Assembly (NCBI GenBank): GCA_023974075.1
Contig: JAMFTG010000175.1
Coordinates: 1 to 64,000 of the forward strand
DNA: 64,000 nt
Direction: 5' to 3'
Source: Chaenocephalus aceratus
Taxonomy: Eukaryota > Chordata > Actinopteri > Perciformes > Channichthyidae
In this document: piece by piece, positions 45,278-58,300 of the stretch
Numbering within the stretch: position 1 is the stretch's first letter
Layout of the letters: each line of letters begins with the position of its first letter
The notes under the pieces: generated by a model
Seen by the model: the letters and a program-made list of their open reading frames with translations, nothing else
Databases searched by the model: none
Told to the model about the DNA's origin: nothing
Translations under genes and position numbers: made by a program

Positions 45278-46722
45278 TTGTTCCCTCACTCGAGAATGAA
45301 TATACTTCCCAGATTATTATATCTGTTTCAGTCTCTCCCCCTCTATGTTCCAGTCTCGGTCTTTAAAATGATAGACAAGTTGATTTCCACATTTATATGG
45401 CAAAAGAAGAAGCCTAGGATTAAATTGAAGCTGTTAACATATTCAAAGAATGAAGGAGGCCTCAATCTTCCCAATTTGAAGTTGTACTACTGGGCAGCAC
45501 AACTGTGTGGTATGGTTGAATGGCTTACACAACATGGGGAGACGACTTGGTTTCAAGGGTGATGGAGATTGCAAAGAATGGGGACTTTAGGCGAAGCAAA
45601 CTGGATACAGGATTTAGGAAAGGACTTATTATAATAGACCAAATGTTTGAGGGTGACATTTTTTGTTCATTTAAACAATTACAAGATACATTTGGCTTAG
45701 GTGCTCATGATTTCTATATGATACTTGCAATTGAGAAATTATTTAATGTCACACAGAGAATGGAACACACTTAAGCGAACACCCTCTTCCATAGAGTTGT
45801 TACTAATAAGGATTATGAAAGAAAAGAGTGTCACAAAAATGGTATCACAAATATACAAATGTCTGCAAGGACACATGTCAGGGAATACTTTGGATCTTAA
45901 GGAACAATGAGATGAATGTTATTATTGATGACGACTCGTGGGAAGATGGGTGTGAAAGGGGACATCACATAACAAATAGCCCTTTGTGGAAAGAATTTAA
46001 TTGGAAAATAAAAACGAGATATTTTAGGACTCCTCTTATTGTTTCAAAATATAACGGAGCGTTAACAAATTTGTGTTGGAGGGACTGTGAACAGATTGGA
46101 GATCGGGACTGCCCGAAGCTGAAGTCTTTCTGGGAAGGGATTCGTACAGAAATATTGGCCATCTTGCATATTGACTCACCACGAGACGCACGATATTACA
46201 TTTTAGTAGTAGTCCCAGAAGGGGCTATGGATAAGACAAAGGGTTATTTGCTGCGTATCCTTCTCTTGGTTGCAAGAAAGACGATAACGACATCTTGGCT
46301 TAACCCACTGCCACCCACCCTACGTCAGCGACGAGACACGCTCCCGACGGCAAGACTCCAGATGAAGTCGGATGTGTTTGGAAATAGATGGACTCCAGTA
46401 ATCGATCATTTTGGGGTACAATTGTGAAAAGGTGCTGTAACGATATAAGGTTGGACTTGAACTAAGTCTAGTTTATTTAAATGTATTTAATACTAGTTGA
46501 GCATTACATTTTTATATTTGTATGTGTTTTTTTTAATTTATTTATTTTTTATATGTTTCTAGTTATTGTGCTTTTTATTATGTTTTTAATTATTGTTTTT
46601 ATTATCGTACTCCCATTGGGCTATTCACTATTGTAGCTACTGCCTGCCCTGTACAGCACTTTGGTCAGCCGAAGGTTGTTTTAAATGTGCTATATAAATA
46701 AATAAAGATTGAGATTGAGATT
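45278..46722 (+). mobile_element. 5'-truncated L1/Tx1-like LINE, frameshifted
   Basis: Encodes the C-terminal end of an L1-group ORF2 in several frames: MNILPRLLYLFQSLPLYVPV, STFIWQKKKPRIKLKLLTYS, GGLNLPNLKLYYWAAQLCGM. After frameshifts near 45,555 and 45,770 it continues as SPLWKEFNWKIKTRYFRTPL and CWRDCEQIGDRDCPKLKSFW, up to about 46,427. A 3' UTR follows with a short 'gattgagattgag' tail near 46,720. Dead copy; it carries no endonuclease or RT core. Confidence 0.85.
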
Positions 46723-47078
46723 TGTGTGTTGCCGATGTAACTTTTAAGATACCATGATGTATAATTATCTGTGTTTGCCGAAGTGTAAGTAATCTTTTGT
46801 TTGTTTTTCTATCTCAACAATGTAAAATGTATCTGCATATGGTTGATAAACATTTTGTTCAAAAAAAGACACTGCAGCATACGAAGAGCAATCAGGAACC
46901 ACAGAGAAACAAATGCAATGTATATTGGAAACGGAAGTTGAGTTTTAACTTCTTCACACGGTCAGGGCTTCCTTCCCTTTTACACTAAGCTCACACACTG
47001 AGCAGCTTTTAACACGGCACGTTGTTTGCACCTTGGTTTAGATATCCTCTAATGATGAACACAGATAAGGTGTTAGCA

Positions 47079-47406
47079 CAGTGCTTCTCAAAGTGGTCCG
47101 TCAGCGCCCCCTAGTGGTCCGTGAGTATATTGGTAAAATTTCACATTTGAAATAAATACATTTATTTATAGTTTTTCGCACTCTCGCGGGAATATCTCCG
47201 CAATGGAACAAGCTTAAGTTTCACTTTCAATTGCATGATATAGCCCAGATAAGCACCTTCATCACACATGGTGCCACTTGTTTGTACCATTTTCAGGCGA
47301 TTTGTAAAAAATTATGTGTTTTTGGATATTTGTGGAGTTAGGTGGTCCGCGAGTGTTTTTTTATTGGTTAAGTGGTCCTTGGTATGAAAAAGTTTGAGAA
47401 ACACTG
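47079..47406. mobile_element. Small non-autonomous hAT (Charlie-type)
   Basis: A 328-bp element with ends 'cagtgcttctcaaagt' and 'agtttgagaaacactg' and a perfect 8-bp duplication 'tgttagca' (47,071-47,078 and 47,407-47,414). Inner motifs 'agtggtccgtcagcgc' and 'aagtggtccttggtat' lie near the two ends. No coding capacity. Confidence 0.9.
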
Positions 47407-47414
47407 TGTTAGCA

Positions 47415-50399
47415 TATCCTTGATGCTTCTCTAAAGGCTGCTGCATAAAGCCTTTCCAGAAGAAATAAAGTGCACACAGTTTTAAGAAGGAGATACAATT
47501 GCAGGCGTCATTCTCACTTTATAATCCGTGGGCCTTCTCACCAATATTTGATATGAAAATGTGTGTAACAGCTTTAACCAAATAGTTGAAACGCAGTGAT
47601 GGAGTGTTACTGGAGGAATTCAAGTTTAAGTGTAGAAACAACCTGCACAGGAAGTCTCTCAGTCTCTTTACCAGAAGTGAATGTGAAGAGAGACGAAGTC
47701 CAGCCCCCTCCTCGAGATGGACTCTGCTTTAAGGGAGCAACATTTCATATCTATATCATTAGTAATAAAGCAATCATTTCAATACAGAAAATATGCTTTT
47801 TCTAGGTGCAACATTTGATCCAGAGTCGAACAAAGATTATGTTAATTCCATAAAAATGGTCGACATAAATAAAACCACGACACTTCAGTAGCTGTGTGGT
47901 TTTAAATGTGGTGGGTAGTCAAAATGGAAAGCTTCCACTTCCATGCGTCAGTGCTAAGCTAAGGAAGTGAACCGTAAGCAGTCGAGTGTTTCGTTATACT
48001 AGTCTTTCCTGTGAAGTGTCATGCTGTGAGTCATTCAAAGGAGAGGATGTTCAAAAATGGCGTTTATTTAAAAAAACAAAACAAGAAGACCACCATGCTG
48101 ACTTCTGCCTACTGCACAGAAACATCGTAGATAGAAAATGGCGTTGGACATTCGTTGACACAAAGCTCCTTATTAAAATAAATAAATACAATATCCTCCC
48201 CGAATCAGTTTCTCTTCACAGGAACACAGAAACCCGTCCCACCGCCACACACCAGAACAAAGTCAGAGAACATTTAGCTTAAACTCCACACGGTGTCATA
48301 CAGACGTTAAGCATCAGATTCAGTGTCACGTAACAATTACACACACATGTCAGTCGTGCTCAATGCTCACTAACGTAGGTAAATATAACTGGAAAGGAAA
48401 AAGCTGCCGTGGTTATTCCGGTGCTTTTATACAATCAGTGCCTTCACTGAGGGGGTGACCTCTGGGAGAGTCACGTCACAGAATAAATATATATATTAAA
48501 GAGGAGTGTTACAGTAATGCCGAATTGTAGTCCCAGGCCCAGTTAGCATTTCATTAGCCGTGGGATTCCTCTGCAGATTTCCAAAGCTTTTCTCATAGAA
48601 TTTGTTATTTATTTGAGAAATAATGAGGTTGAATTAAGTGTTGTACTTGTTGTTCTTCCTTAGAAATTGCATGCAGATGAGAAGACAGATATTGTCATGT
48701 CTGTGCTTCAAGTATAGTACCGCGAGGCGATTAGCTTAGCATAAAGCTAGTAAACAGCTATCAAATTATTATGTGTACACCACCTATCAACATTTCTACG
48801 GTTTATTGATAAGGACATTGAGATACAGCAATGCCAAATGTTGTTTGTGCTATAACTATGTATTGACAAACAACTGTTTATCGTGAAAGCTAATACAAAT
48901 CCCTCTACGACCATCACTTGTCATTTTTGCAAACGGTTTTTCTTTGTAGCAGGATTGGAAATCTGCTGTGCATGCAAACCCACGGTAAAACAATAACAAC
49001 AACAAATCTGGGCTGGCGTACAACACATAAAAACAAAAGCAAATGTTCATTTTGACAATATGGACACAATACAAATTCTCGTCAGTCATCAGTCCTTATT
49101 TAAATAAAATAAAAGTGTCTTCCAGAGGGCACGTATTCAAACTGAACCAGCCCAAAATGAAAATGTGCGACCCGTTACCCTCCATTAAACAAGGAAGGAC
49201 CCTAACCGCCTTGTTTATCTTCCTAATGCGGTGACAGGAGAGCTGCACCTGTAATCTTATTCCACACATGTCCTTCCCACGGAGAACATGGAAATCATAA
49301 ACCATGAGAAATGCTGGTGTGAGGAAATGTGCGACAAATCTGGATGTGCTTCTCGAGAGAGGAAACTACACTGAGCAGAGACGCCGGATGCTTTTCTTTT
49401 AAGTTTAAAAGCTTAGCGGCCGTCAGTGACTGGTTATAAGTCGGCCGGTTCTTAGCTTGGCTCAGTTTCACTCGCTGTCCTCGGGGTAATCCTCACTATA
49501 CGCTAGCCGTGGCTTCTCGTGTTTTCTCCACCTGACATTAGAGTGAGGAAACAGCTATGCAGAATAACTCGTGAATATTTAAGCAGCCTGGGAAGTCACC
49601 TCGTCGGTTTAATTGGATCTCTGCGGCGGTGCTGAGGCTGTTTAACCAAATCCTCTCGTCGAAGTCTAACGTCTACTTGTGTCGTGTGGCGACAGCTTAT
49701 GACTTTTGTGGATTGCAGAAATGTAAATGTTTCAACGTGTAATGCCAACATGGTCCCAAAGAAATAAAGAGAACGGACTAACGTGTGACAGGGTGTAGAG
49801 ATGAGAAGGGTTGTTAGCGGCAACAGTCTAAAACACACACTGAGCTTCTAGACTTTCACAGCTTAGCGATCGTAGCATTACAATTACCACTCTATTGGAG
49901 GAATATCACAGTTTAAGTGACAAACGATATTTTAGTTTTAATCAAATTCGACACAAATGGAAATAGAGCTTTTCCTCAGCACGAGTGGTGTAATCTGAGT
50001 TGATGTGATGCAGATGTTCTGTCAGTTTTCTGCAACTCACACTTAGACTGGTGTCGGAAAAGCTTTTCCAGAGGGTCTCCTACATCGAGAAAGGTGTGTC
50101 CCTTTGGTCAGATTAAGTCTTATTCCACATTGGGGTTATTTTAACATATTTGTTCACAGATAAAACAAGCAGTTGTTCACCAGCGCTCATCAGCTAAACG
50201 AAACACAGAGATGGAGAAAAGATTAACAAGAGCAAAACTAAAAGTACAAATCCAACTGTAAGTCAGCATTCCCCATCGTGTGTCAGTTCAACATGAAGCA
50301 GGCGGGAAGAGGAACTAAGTATTGCACTGGTTTGGTGTGAGTCAATGGATGGGCGGTCATCATATAAATAACAACAACAAGAACCAAACAGTTTTTACC

Positions 50400-50431
<32 letters not shown>

Positions 50432-50467
50432 TGTAATGCTAATAAAAACAGTGCAGACTCGGCTGGT
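47415..50467 (-). other. Intergenic DNA and probable LEPROTL1 3' UTR
   Basis: No coding region found. The minus-strand AATAAA at 48,062-48,067 (read as 'tttatt' on plus) next to an A-rich run could end the LEPROTL1 transcript, giving a 3' UTR of about 2.4 kb. Other AATAAA matches exist, so the end is not settled. An (ATA)n run sits at about 50,401-50,429. Confidence 0.4.
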
Positions 50468-52241
50468 TTACCACTGCTGCCAGCTGAAGTCGTCGTTGGA
50501 TCCGAACACGATGAAGAAGCCCAGGATGGTGCTGAAGATCACCATGTTCCCCGTTAGCACGAGCGCACACGCCCCCCAGGCGATCTGAGGACAGACGCAT
50601 CGATAATTCACGTTAACAAATGCTGCGCTGAATGCTGCCAGGCTTCAGCGCATATTGAGGGCAAAATCTACCGGGTTCAACAGCAAGAGTTCACAGAATC
50701 ACTTCCACGCTGTTGTTGTGTTCAGAGTGAGACAGCGGCTAAATGCTAACCATGTCAAACTGCAGCCGGTACCTCCGTCTCTCAGGGCTTCTGCTCTGTG
50801 GCCAAACGTGTTTTTTTACAGTCATTTTTGTTCATCCACGATCTGGTTTGACTGTTTTTTCCTCAATGGGATAGGGCTGTTTGTATATCACGTAGTCCTG
50901 TTGTGTTATAAAGTAAGACTTATCTTAAAATGGAAAAAGTTCTTGAAGGTTTCGAGTAAATTGGGTCATGCTTAATTTAACAACTTAAAACACCCAGTTA
51001 CACTCTGTACATGTTTATGAGGTGTTTTGTGAGTCATGTCTTTACCCGACTGCATGTGGAGTGAGCAGAGGACCAGATAGAAATACAGCAATTGTGTTTG
51101 TGTACTATTGTGAAATGCACTGAGGGGCTTCTGTGACTTACTACTGCAGCTCTGGCGAAGATGATGGGCAGGCCGAAGGCTGAGATGACGATGCCCGTCG
51201 TGAGGAAGAGGGCCAGCTCTTTGCAGGCGTTGCTGGCCGAGTCTGTGTCGTCCACCACCCTCCGAGAGATGCAGTACGGGATGGGGGACAGGATGTAGAA
51301 GAACAGGAGGAACAAAGGCCAGTATTTACTGTAGAAAGAGGGAAAAAAGAAGCATAAGTTAGTCATTTAAAGGTAGGGTAGGTAAGAATGGAGAAACCAG
51401 CTCGAGTGCGCTAGAATTTGAAAATACAACCGAGAAATCTGCCCACTTCCTTACAGAGCCCCTCCTCCAACACACACGGACGCGCACATGACCAATGAGG
51501 GCACGAGATAAGTTTGTGCCCCGATGGAAGGCTGACAGGCAGGTAGGCCATCCAGTTACTTTAGCCGGACGGCTCAGATGATTGGTCGTGCTTTCTACAG
51601 CGCCACGGCTTCCACAGATGATGTTTTGTTATGTATTTATTGTCAAAGCATTTAATATATTCATTGCTATCGGGATGTTAAGAGCATTCCATGGAATATA
51701 ACAAGTGTATCTGAAGTAAATTACCTACCCCACCTTTAAGTGGACATTATGAACACGAACAATCCGAGAGGAATGCGTCTCGAAAGTGGTGGTACATATA
51801 TGTGTAATAAAAGTGCTGAGGAAAACTGGAACAAAGATGGTGACTGTCTGCAGAAGATACACAAACAAAAGCCTTCAAATTGTGCCGGAATAAATTTGTT
51901 TATCAAAGCTTGTATATTTCAACAATACTGCCATCATTTTGATCACTGTAATTGTGATATTATTTGTTTTACTGTTTCATCTCTACCTCAGGGTTATCCA
52001 CCATAAATATAAAATGAAGGACACAACTACATGAACAGCTAGATATCAGAATATAATTTCAAAGTGCCGTACAATTAAAACAAACAAAACATTATATAGT
52101 GCATTGAAAACAGTTATATTGGAGCCCCCAGGCAGGTTAATCCGACCGTGCTCCACACCTGCATCTCAAGCTGTAAACCTATGATGGGATCACCCAGAGT
52201 GCATGTGTGTGTGAGTGCCAAGTGTGAAAGAGCTCCCCCCC

Positions 52242-52307
<66 letters not shown>

Positions 52308-54497
52308 GGCTCACATGGTGTGTGATGGTGATACTTACTCGTACACAGGGAGGGCGCATCCTAGCATGAGGAACATGAGGCCGATGGCCCCCCCGAAGGA
52401 TAGGCTGATGAGAGCTAAGAGCAGAGAGGAAGAGGGGAGGGTATTAAGCATTTCACTACCCTGCAGACTACAAAGTCATTACAACTAGCTGCACCTTTAC
52501 ACATCAATCCATCAATAATTATAATCAAAACATATCATATATATTACTCTGAAATTTGCTAATCTGCATAATGAGTACTGAGTATACCAAAAGTCTGAAC
52601 AAACATTGTTTCGATGCTTATACTTTTGTACTTTTACTTGAGAAACATTTGCAAGAGAGTAGATATACTATAGATGACCATTACATGTATGTATGTATGT
52701 ATGTGTAATGTGTATTTGTAAAGCGCTTTGAGAGTCATTGATAAAGCGCTATAATAAATATAAGGATTATTATTATTATTATTATTATACTCTGGTACAA
52801 GTAAAATTCCTGCATTGCAAAAGTCTAGTAGATCTAATTTGACTAAAGTACAAGATCTGAGTACTTCTTCCACATCTGCAAGTACCTCAACATTTTACTT
52901 CCAATACTTGAGTACATATACTATATTACTATCCACCACCACTGCCATCACATCCTTGCAGCTTCTCATGTGATGAATCAGCTGATTTAACGTGTACCAG
53001 CTTCATTTGCAGTCTAAACCGGGTCATTAGGAACTCTGGGAGCATTACAGTGAGTTTACATGCTGGGTTATCAGAACATAATCCCGGCAGATCACTGCAG
53101 AAAGCACAGCATCTCAATCAAGCTAGGGTGCAGCTAGCATTAGCATTATAACGGTGTCTACCTAACCACGTTATTACACTGTTACAAGAGGAGGGGGAAT
53201 ACAATACACCATCGTTATGTAACATGACATAGCTGCTTGAGTGTCAAATAACGTTGTTGTGCATTTCATTGTGTTGCTGTGGATTTTCCTGGGCAAATGA
53301 ATAAAGGCTAAAATGCTAACGATTCTGCTGCATGGATGTATCAAGAGAACTGGATACCCCGTTCATTGCTATGAGAGTTACTCAGTAGCGCGTGAAGCTC
53401 AAAATAAAGGGACAGTAGATTCAGAAAGTACCCGGATCATCAGGGGACACGGGCCCATTGAGCATGCGCAGTTGAGTTTCCCCTTAACCCCGCCTTCTAT
53501 ACCCATGCTCTTGGCTCAGTAACATTAATTGAAAGAGAAAATAACTCTGGATTCAGTTTTAAAAAATAGAAATACAATAATACAATAACCAATAACTCAC
53601 CTTAACTTGTTCTATTATGAGTTTTTGTTAATGAAATGTTCTAGTTCATGTTCAAAAAGTATATTTTCCTTGTAAAGAAAACGTGTTTTTGGATTTGTTT
53701 AAAATATTTATGAATGTAATTGTACATTTCAAATCAAATCAAGTTTTATTTATATAGCACATTTATAAACGATTTTTGGTCGAGCCATAACATATAATAG
53801 AATTAGCCTACAGTAGAGACACTTTACAGCAAATACAACGACACAGATTGTTCAGAATATCAGTATGAGAAAAAGGACACCCTCTGTCCTTAGACCTGTC
53901 CTAGACCTCACATCGTACAAGGAAAAACTTCCAGAGAAAACCCCACAGTTTAAGGGGAAACAATGTGAGAAACCTCAGGGAGAGCAACAGAGGAGGGATC
54001 CCTCTCCCAGGACGGACAGACGTGCAATAGATGCCGTGTGTAAATCGAAGAGATAATACATTTTACAGCATGTTAGGAAATGCATGTGTCTGTAATAAGA
54101 AGATGAATCCACGAGGATGTCAGCTACAATCCTGAGGAAGCCATCAGGGAAGCAGCATGACGAGACCCAAGGCAGGACCGCAGAGACAGGTTCAGCCACG
54201 ACGGCCACGACCCGTATGTATATTTATTATTTATGTATAGATGTCGCAATTGTACAAAGCTTTGGCAATACTGTATGTCATTATGGTCATGCTAATAAAG
54301 CTATTTCAAGTTTTAGTTGTATCATTGTTTTGTTGTTTAATGGTTCTCTGATCCAACCCTTTTTGTTGGTTTTTAACTTTTTAGTTTTTATTTCTGTTCC
54401 TTCCTATTTTTACTCATTGTTACTGTTATGTATATTGTCTTGCTCTGTAAAGCATTTTGGGCAGCATAGTGCATGCAAGGTGCTAGATAAATTAAGT

Positions 54498-54535
<38 letters not shown>

Positions 54536-54806
54536 AGAGTACTTTGGGCCAACATGACGTCACGGCCGTTGTAGTACCACCATTTGGCCACTACGTCATT
54601 CAAACATTCGGCTTCAACGGCCGGCTTGGCATGCTACACCGGCCCTGCTGCTAACTCCTTCTTCGCTACAGTTAGCTAGCTGGACGTGGAAAACGCATCC
54701 ACCTTTCTACAGGATGATGGGTCAAAGTGGCGTTAACTGAGCCGGAATGAAGAGGCTTTCTAGAGGGAATGAAAAGTGGAATTGGCTTACCTTTAATCCC
54801 AGCCAT
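50468..54806 (-). CDS. leprotl1: Leptin receptor overlapping transcript-like 1
   Basis: Four coding exons on the minus strand with GT-AG borders and matching phases: 54,791-54,806, 52,339-52,414, 51,142-51,328 and 50,468-50,584 (TAA). They join to a 131-residue protein, the length of human LEPROTL1. It begins [20 protein letters not shown], passes through [19 protein letters not shown] and [20 protein letters not shown], and ends in NDDFSWQQW. The family has four transmembrane helices (Vps55-like) and acts in endosome/Golgi sorting, where LEPROT and LEPROTL1 limit surface levels of leptin and growth hormone receptors. The LPVYDKYWP segment and the DDFSWQQW end favour LEPROTL1 over LEPROT. It is transcribed away from SRP72 with 577 bp between start codons. 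Intron 2 holds a MITE, and intron 1 a LINE fragment and a CA repeat lies in intron 2 near exon 2. Confidence 0.96.
51371..51735. mobile_element. TTAA-flanked MITE in LEPROTL1 intron 2
   Basis: A 365-bp element with ends 'aggtagggtaggtaa' and 'ttacctaccccacct', each bordered by TTAA (51,367-51,370 and 51,736-51,739). TTAA targets point to piggyBac or Kolobok-type transposition. Its near end is about 40 bp from the exon 3 splice acceptor, so it may overlap the branch-point region of that intron. Confidence 0.82.
52242..52307. repeat. (CA)n microsatellite
   Basis: A CA tract of about 66 bp with one 'aaac' interruption, 32 bp beyond the donor of LEPROTL1 exon 2. Confidence 0.95.
52610..52890. 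repeat. Dispersed repeat fragments in LEPROTL1 intron 1
   Basis: 'tgtaaagcgctttgagagtc' and 'aaagcgctataataaatata' followed by (ATT)n form a retroelement 3' tail similar to that at about 29,627-29,690. It is embedded in a 'tgtacttttacttgag' to 'gagtacttcttccaca' repeat related to the one at about 1720-1880. This looks like one repeat inserted into another. Confidence 0.6.
53733..54225 (-). mobile_element. L2/Rex1-like LINE 3' fragment
   Basis: Begins with a short 'caaatcaaatcaa' tail and 'gttttatttatatagcac'. It continues with 'caccctctgtccttagacc' and 'tcgtacaaggaaaaacttcc', shared with the 3' region of the LINE at 25,977-27,363. The minus strand is the element's sense strand. It contains 'gagggatccctctcccagga'. 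No RT domain remains. It lies in LEPROTL1 intron 1. Confidence 0.75.
54555..54562. promoter_or_regulatory. CRE-like palindrome TGACGTCA
   Basis: A full consensus cAMP-response element (ATF/CREB site) 228 bp inside LEPROTL1 intron 1. It lies in a GC-rich stretch together with 'acggccg' motifs and a nearby 'ctacgtcatt'. Function is an inference; chance occurrence is possible. Confidence 0.4.
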
Positions 54807-55383
54807 TTCTCCTGGACAAAAGCTCGACTCACAGCCCTGACGAATGACAACAGTGCCCCCCCTCCGAGTGAAGCCGAGAGATGACGAGTCCGACCGAACC
54901 TCCGGCAGTGCTGCCTTCAAGAGCTAGAATAAAGTTCGGAATTATGATACTATCACAGAAATAACCTGATTAAATAAAGGTGAATTATTGTTTGTAGTTT
55001 TATTGTTGATTGTCAATGAGAGGGGAATAGGTTTCCGGCAATTACAACTTTGACATAAATCGGTGTCGGACACTAAGAAAGTCTTTATTATTATGAGGCA
55101 ATGTATAAACGATGTTACTACTAACTGCCTACTATGGCAGCTCGACGAAAGCCTCACTTTTCACGTTGGCTATGAAGGCATAATTTGCCCGAATGTAACA
55201 ATTATGTGTAACACACATATAGAATTATTATTATTATAGAATGAAGTCGTGGTCAATCATTAATAATCTTTTTGAGTATTCATTTAAATTAAATAAATAA
55301 ATAAAATAAATATACAGAATTCTTGTTTACCTGGATGTGTACAGCTTCTACTTCCGCAGACTCTGTGAGCCCATTCAGCGAAG
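54807..55383. promoter_or_regulatory. Shared head-to-head promoter region of LEPROTL1 and SRP72
   Basis: 577 bp separate the two start codons, so both 5' UTRs and both core promoters must lie here. The LEPROTL1-proximal part (54,807-54,910) is GC-rich, and the middle is AT-rich with (ATT)n/(AAAT)n runs (about 55,224-55,318). No TATA box is convincing for either gene, as expected for housekeeping promoters. Transcription starts cannot be read from sequence alone. Confidence 0.65.
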
Positions 55384-58300
55384 ATGGCGAGCGGAGGGAT
55401 CTCGGTCGCTTCGCTGTGGACCGAAGTGAACCGCTGTGGGCAGAATGGAGACTTTACAAGAGCCCTTAAAGCTGTGACTAAACGTACGTATTCACATCTT
55501 TCTTGCTACTCTCAAACAAAACCTGTAATTGCTGGTAAACAGTGGAAAAACTGTCTATTTCTTCAGTGGCTGAGCTAGGGCCAACAGCATGACCAGCTGT
55601 TAGCATGTGGCTAAGCTAATGGTGGTTACACATGTACTTGTCAGGTCTCTCAAACAAGCAATTAGCTTGTATGGTAAAAGTATATTCATAAATGTATACT
55701 TGAGTGTCGTGGCTACACATGCATCGAGTGTGTGTAGATTTGATGTGACCTTATAAACTAGTATTTAGCTGAATAAATGCGTGGTCCTGTCTTGACTAGT
55801 GACGTGTCCCTAGCCTTACAGCTAACTAATCATAATGCTAACCAGCTTTCAGTCAGCTGTCACCAGACCGTTAGAAACATTTTTTCTTTCAATAATACTG
55901 TTCTCCGTCAGCACTAAATCACTACTTCCTTCTATTATTTAGCCTACTAATGATGATACAAACATTATAATCAACATACTAGTGTACTGACATTATGAAT
56001 CTCCTCTCCGCATTCCTTTCATTTTTTATTGGGGTATTTTCATATTATAGTGCAGGTAATATGCACTGTTATACTTAAGAAGACAACATGTTTTAAGGTT
56101 AGGTTTCATCAGGATTCCTTTTCTCAATTCATTATTTCTATGTATTCTCCTTCTGTCTGATTTGGTTTATTTGTATAGAAATACACTTGTTCATGATTTA
56201 AGCTCTCTTTTTAAGACACACTCTTTGAAAATCTCTTTAATCTGCTTTGTTTTATCTTGCTCACAGTTGTGCAAGACAACAGGGAGGATGTGACGGCTCT
56301 TCACTGTAAATTAGTTTGCCTCGTTCAGAACGGCAGCTTCAAAGAGGCGCTGAATGTCATGAACACTCATTCAAAACTGCTCGGCGGGTAATATACTATT
56401 TCTCTGTTTTTCTTTAATGTTTTGACTCTTATAGACCGTATTCAAGTGTATGTGGAGAGCACAGGCTTGTACAAAAGTGCTTTATAGAGGGGAAAAACAA
56501 GTAATAACTGACATACACAAATCCTAGCTCTTCCAAAATAGTAACTCACGTAACGGCAAGCCTACATTCATTTAATACTCGAGGGGCGCAGGCACTGAAG
56601 TACTATCAGATATATTTATATAAATACATTTGTCACAACACCTACTTGCTCGCCTATTTAAAATACAACCTATATGTTTTAATGCTGTAATGCTAATGTT
56701 ATCAAACTGTTCAACAATATACATAACTGAATACATTTTTTGCAATGCTTGTTTGATGCTTTACACACACACAATAACGTGAGTACTTGTCGTGCAGTTG
56801 GCTCCATCTCCCCACTGAAATAATGTTTATCTCTCCTTTCTCAGTGACGTCGTGTTTGAGAAGGCGTACTGCGAGTACCGTCTGAACCGAGTGGAAAGCG
56901 CCCTGAAGACCATCGAGTCTGCTCCTGAGCAGTCAGACAAGCTGAAGGAGCTGTATGGTCAAGTGGTGAGGCTGAACGGCATCTAGTTATTGTCTTTGAT
57001 CTGTGGACTTCGCTTGTAAACCATGTATCTTGAAAGTGGACGGTGTTCCTACCCAGCTCTTCGTTTGTGAATGTGATGGAAAAGCATCAAAGGTTTTCTC
57101 TCAACCTCTCAAAGACTCCTGCTGATAGTAAGTGTCTCTCTCTTTGTTTTGCAGCTGTACAGGATGGAGCGCTACGATGACTGCAAGTCCGTCTACACTG
57201 ACCTGATCAGAAACTCCCAGGACGAGTACGAGGAGGAGAGGAAGACCAACCTCTCTGCTGTGGTGGCGTCTATGAGTCAGTGGGAGGAAGCGCCATTGGT
57301 AAGCTCTTTAACAACATTTAAAAAAATGTAGTTTTTCAACATGCATGTATTGTGTATTAAGAAGATGTGTTGCGTGTTCTGCTACAGGAGGATCTGGGTC
57401 TGCCTGAGTCCACGTATGAGCTGTGCTACAATGCTGCCTGCGCTCTGATTGGTCAAGGACAGCTGACAGAGGCGCTGGGCAAACTACAGGAAGCGGAGGG
57501 TCAGTCTCTCTCTGATCTGAGTTTCTGTCCGATTTCTATTTCATCAATTCTTTGGTTTGACATGAACTGATTGTCTTTCTTTCACAGAGCTGTGCCGAGT
57601 GTCCTTGGCAGAGGATTCTGTGAGTGCTGCCTTTGCTTTTATCGAGCCTTATTCACTATTGGTAGCAGATGCTTGTCGATGATGATGTGATGCACTATGG
57701 ATGTGGATTGATGTCGAAAGATAATCAAGTGGACAATAATGAATATGGATTCTTAATATATGTAAACAAAGAATTGTGAAAGGCAATAATCTTGTTTTAT
57801 CTTGAGGGACGTTGCGTGGGTAACTCAGCCGCCACATTTCTAAATACCCCAAAAGAGAAACGAGAAGAATATACACGAATGAATTAAATATGGTGTTTTT
57901 CTTTGGACTAAATGCACAACAAAGCCCACGCTTGTCTTCAATACCCTCCTGATAATCACTGGTTGTTGTTTTGTCCTCTCAGGATGTGACTGAGGAGGAC
58001 ATCGAGTCAGAGCTGGCTGTAATCCATTCTCAGATGGCGTACGTCATGCAGTTACAGGGCCGGACGGACGAGGCTCTGCAGCTCTACAACCAGGTCATCA
58101 AGCTCAAGTGAGTTCATCAGAAGCAGAGGAATGCTGTCGCACATGTTAAATGAATATAGTCTATCCTGGTTAAAGTGTGTTGTGTGGAAATGCCTGTTAA
58201 CTTGTTGCTGGTATAGATGTACACAAGTCAATACATGAGCTGTGAGTTTTAGTGCGTGACCAGTGGAGCTGCTAAATGAATATTCCATGCTCTTTATTCG

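Noticed and set aside
47986..48282. 98-codon plus-strand frame beginning MFRYTSLSCEV
   Set aside because: Low-complexity Lys/His composition, no domain, and it lies opposite the presumed LEPROTL1 3' UTR including its poly(A) signal.
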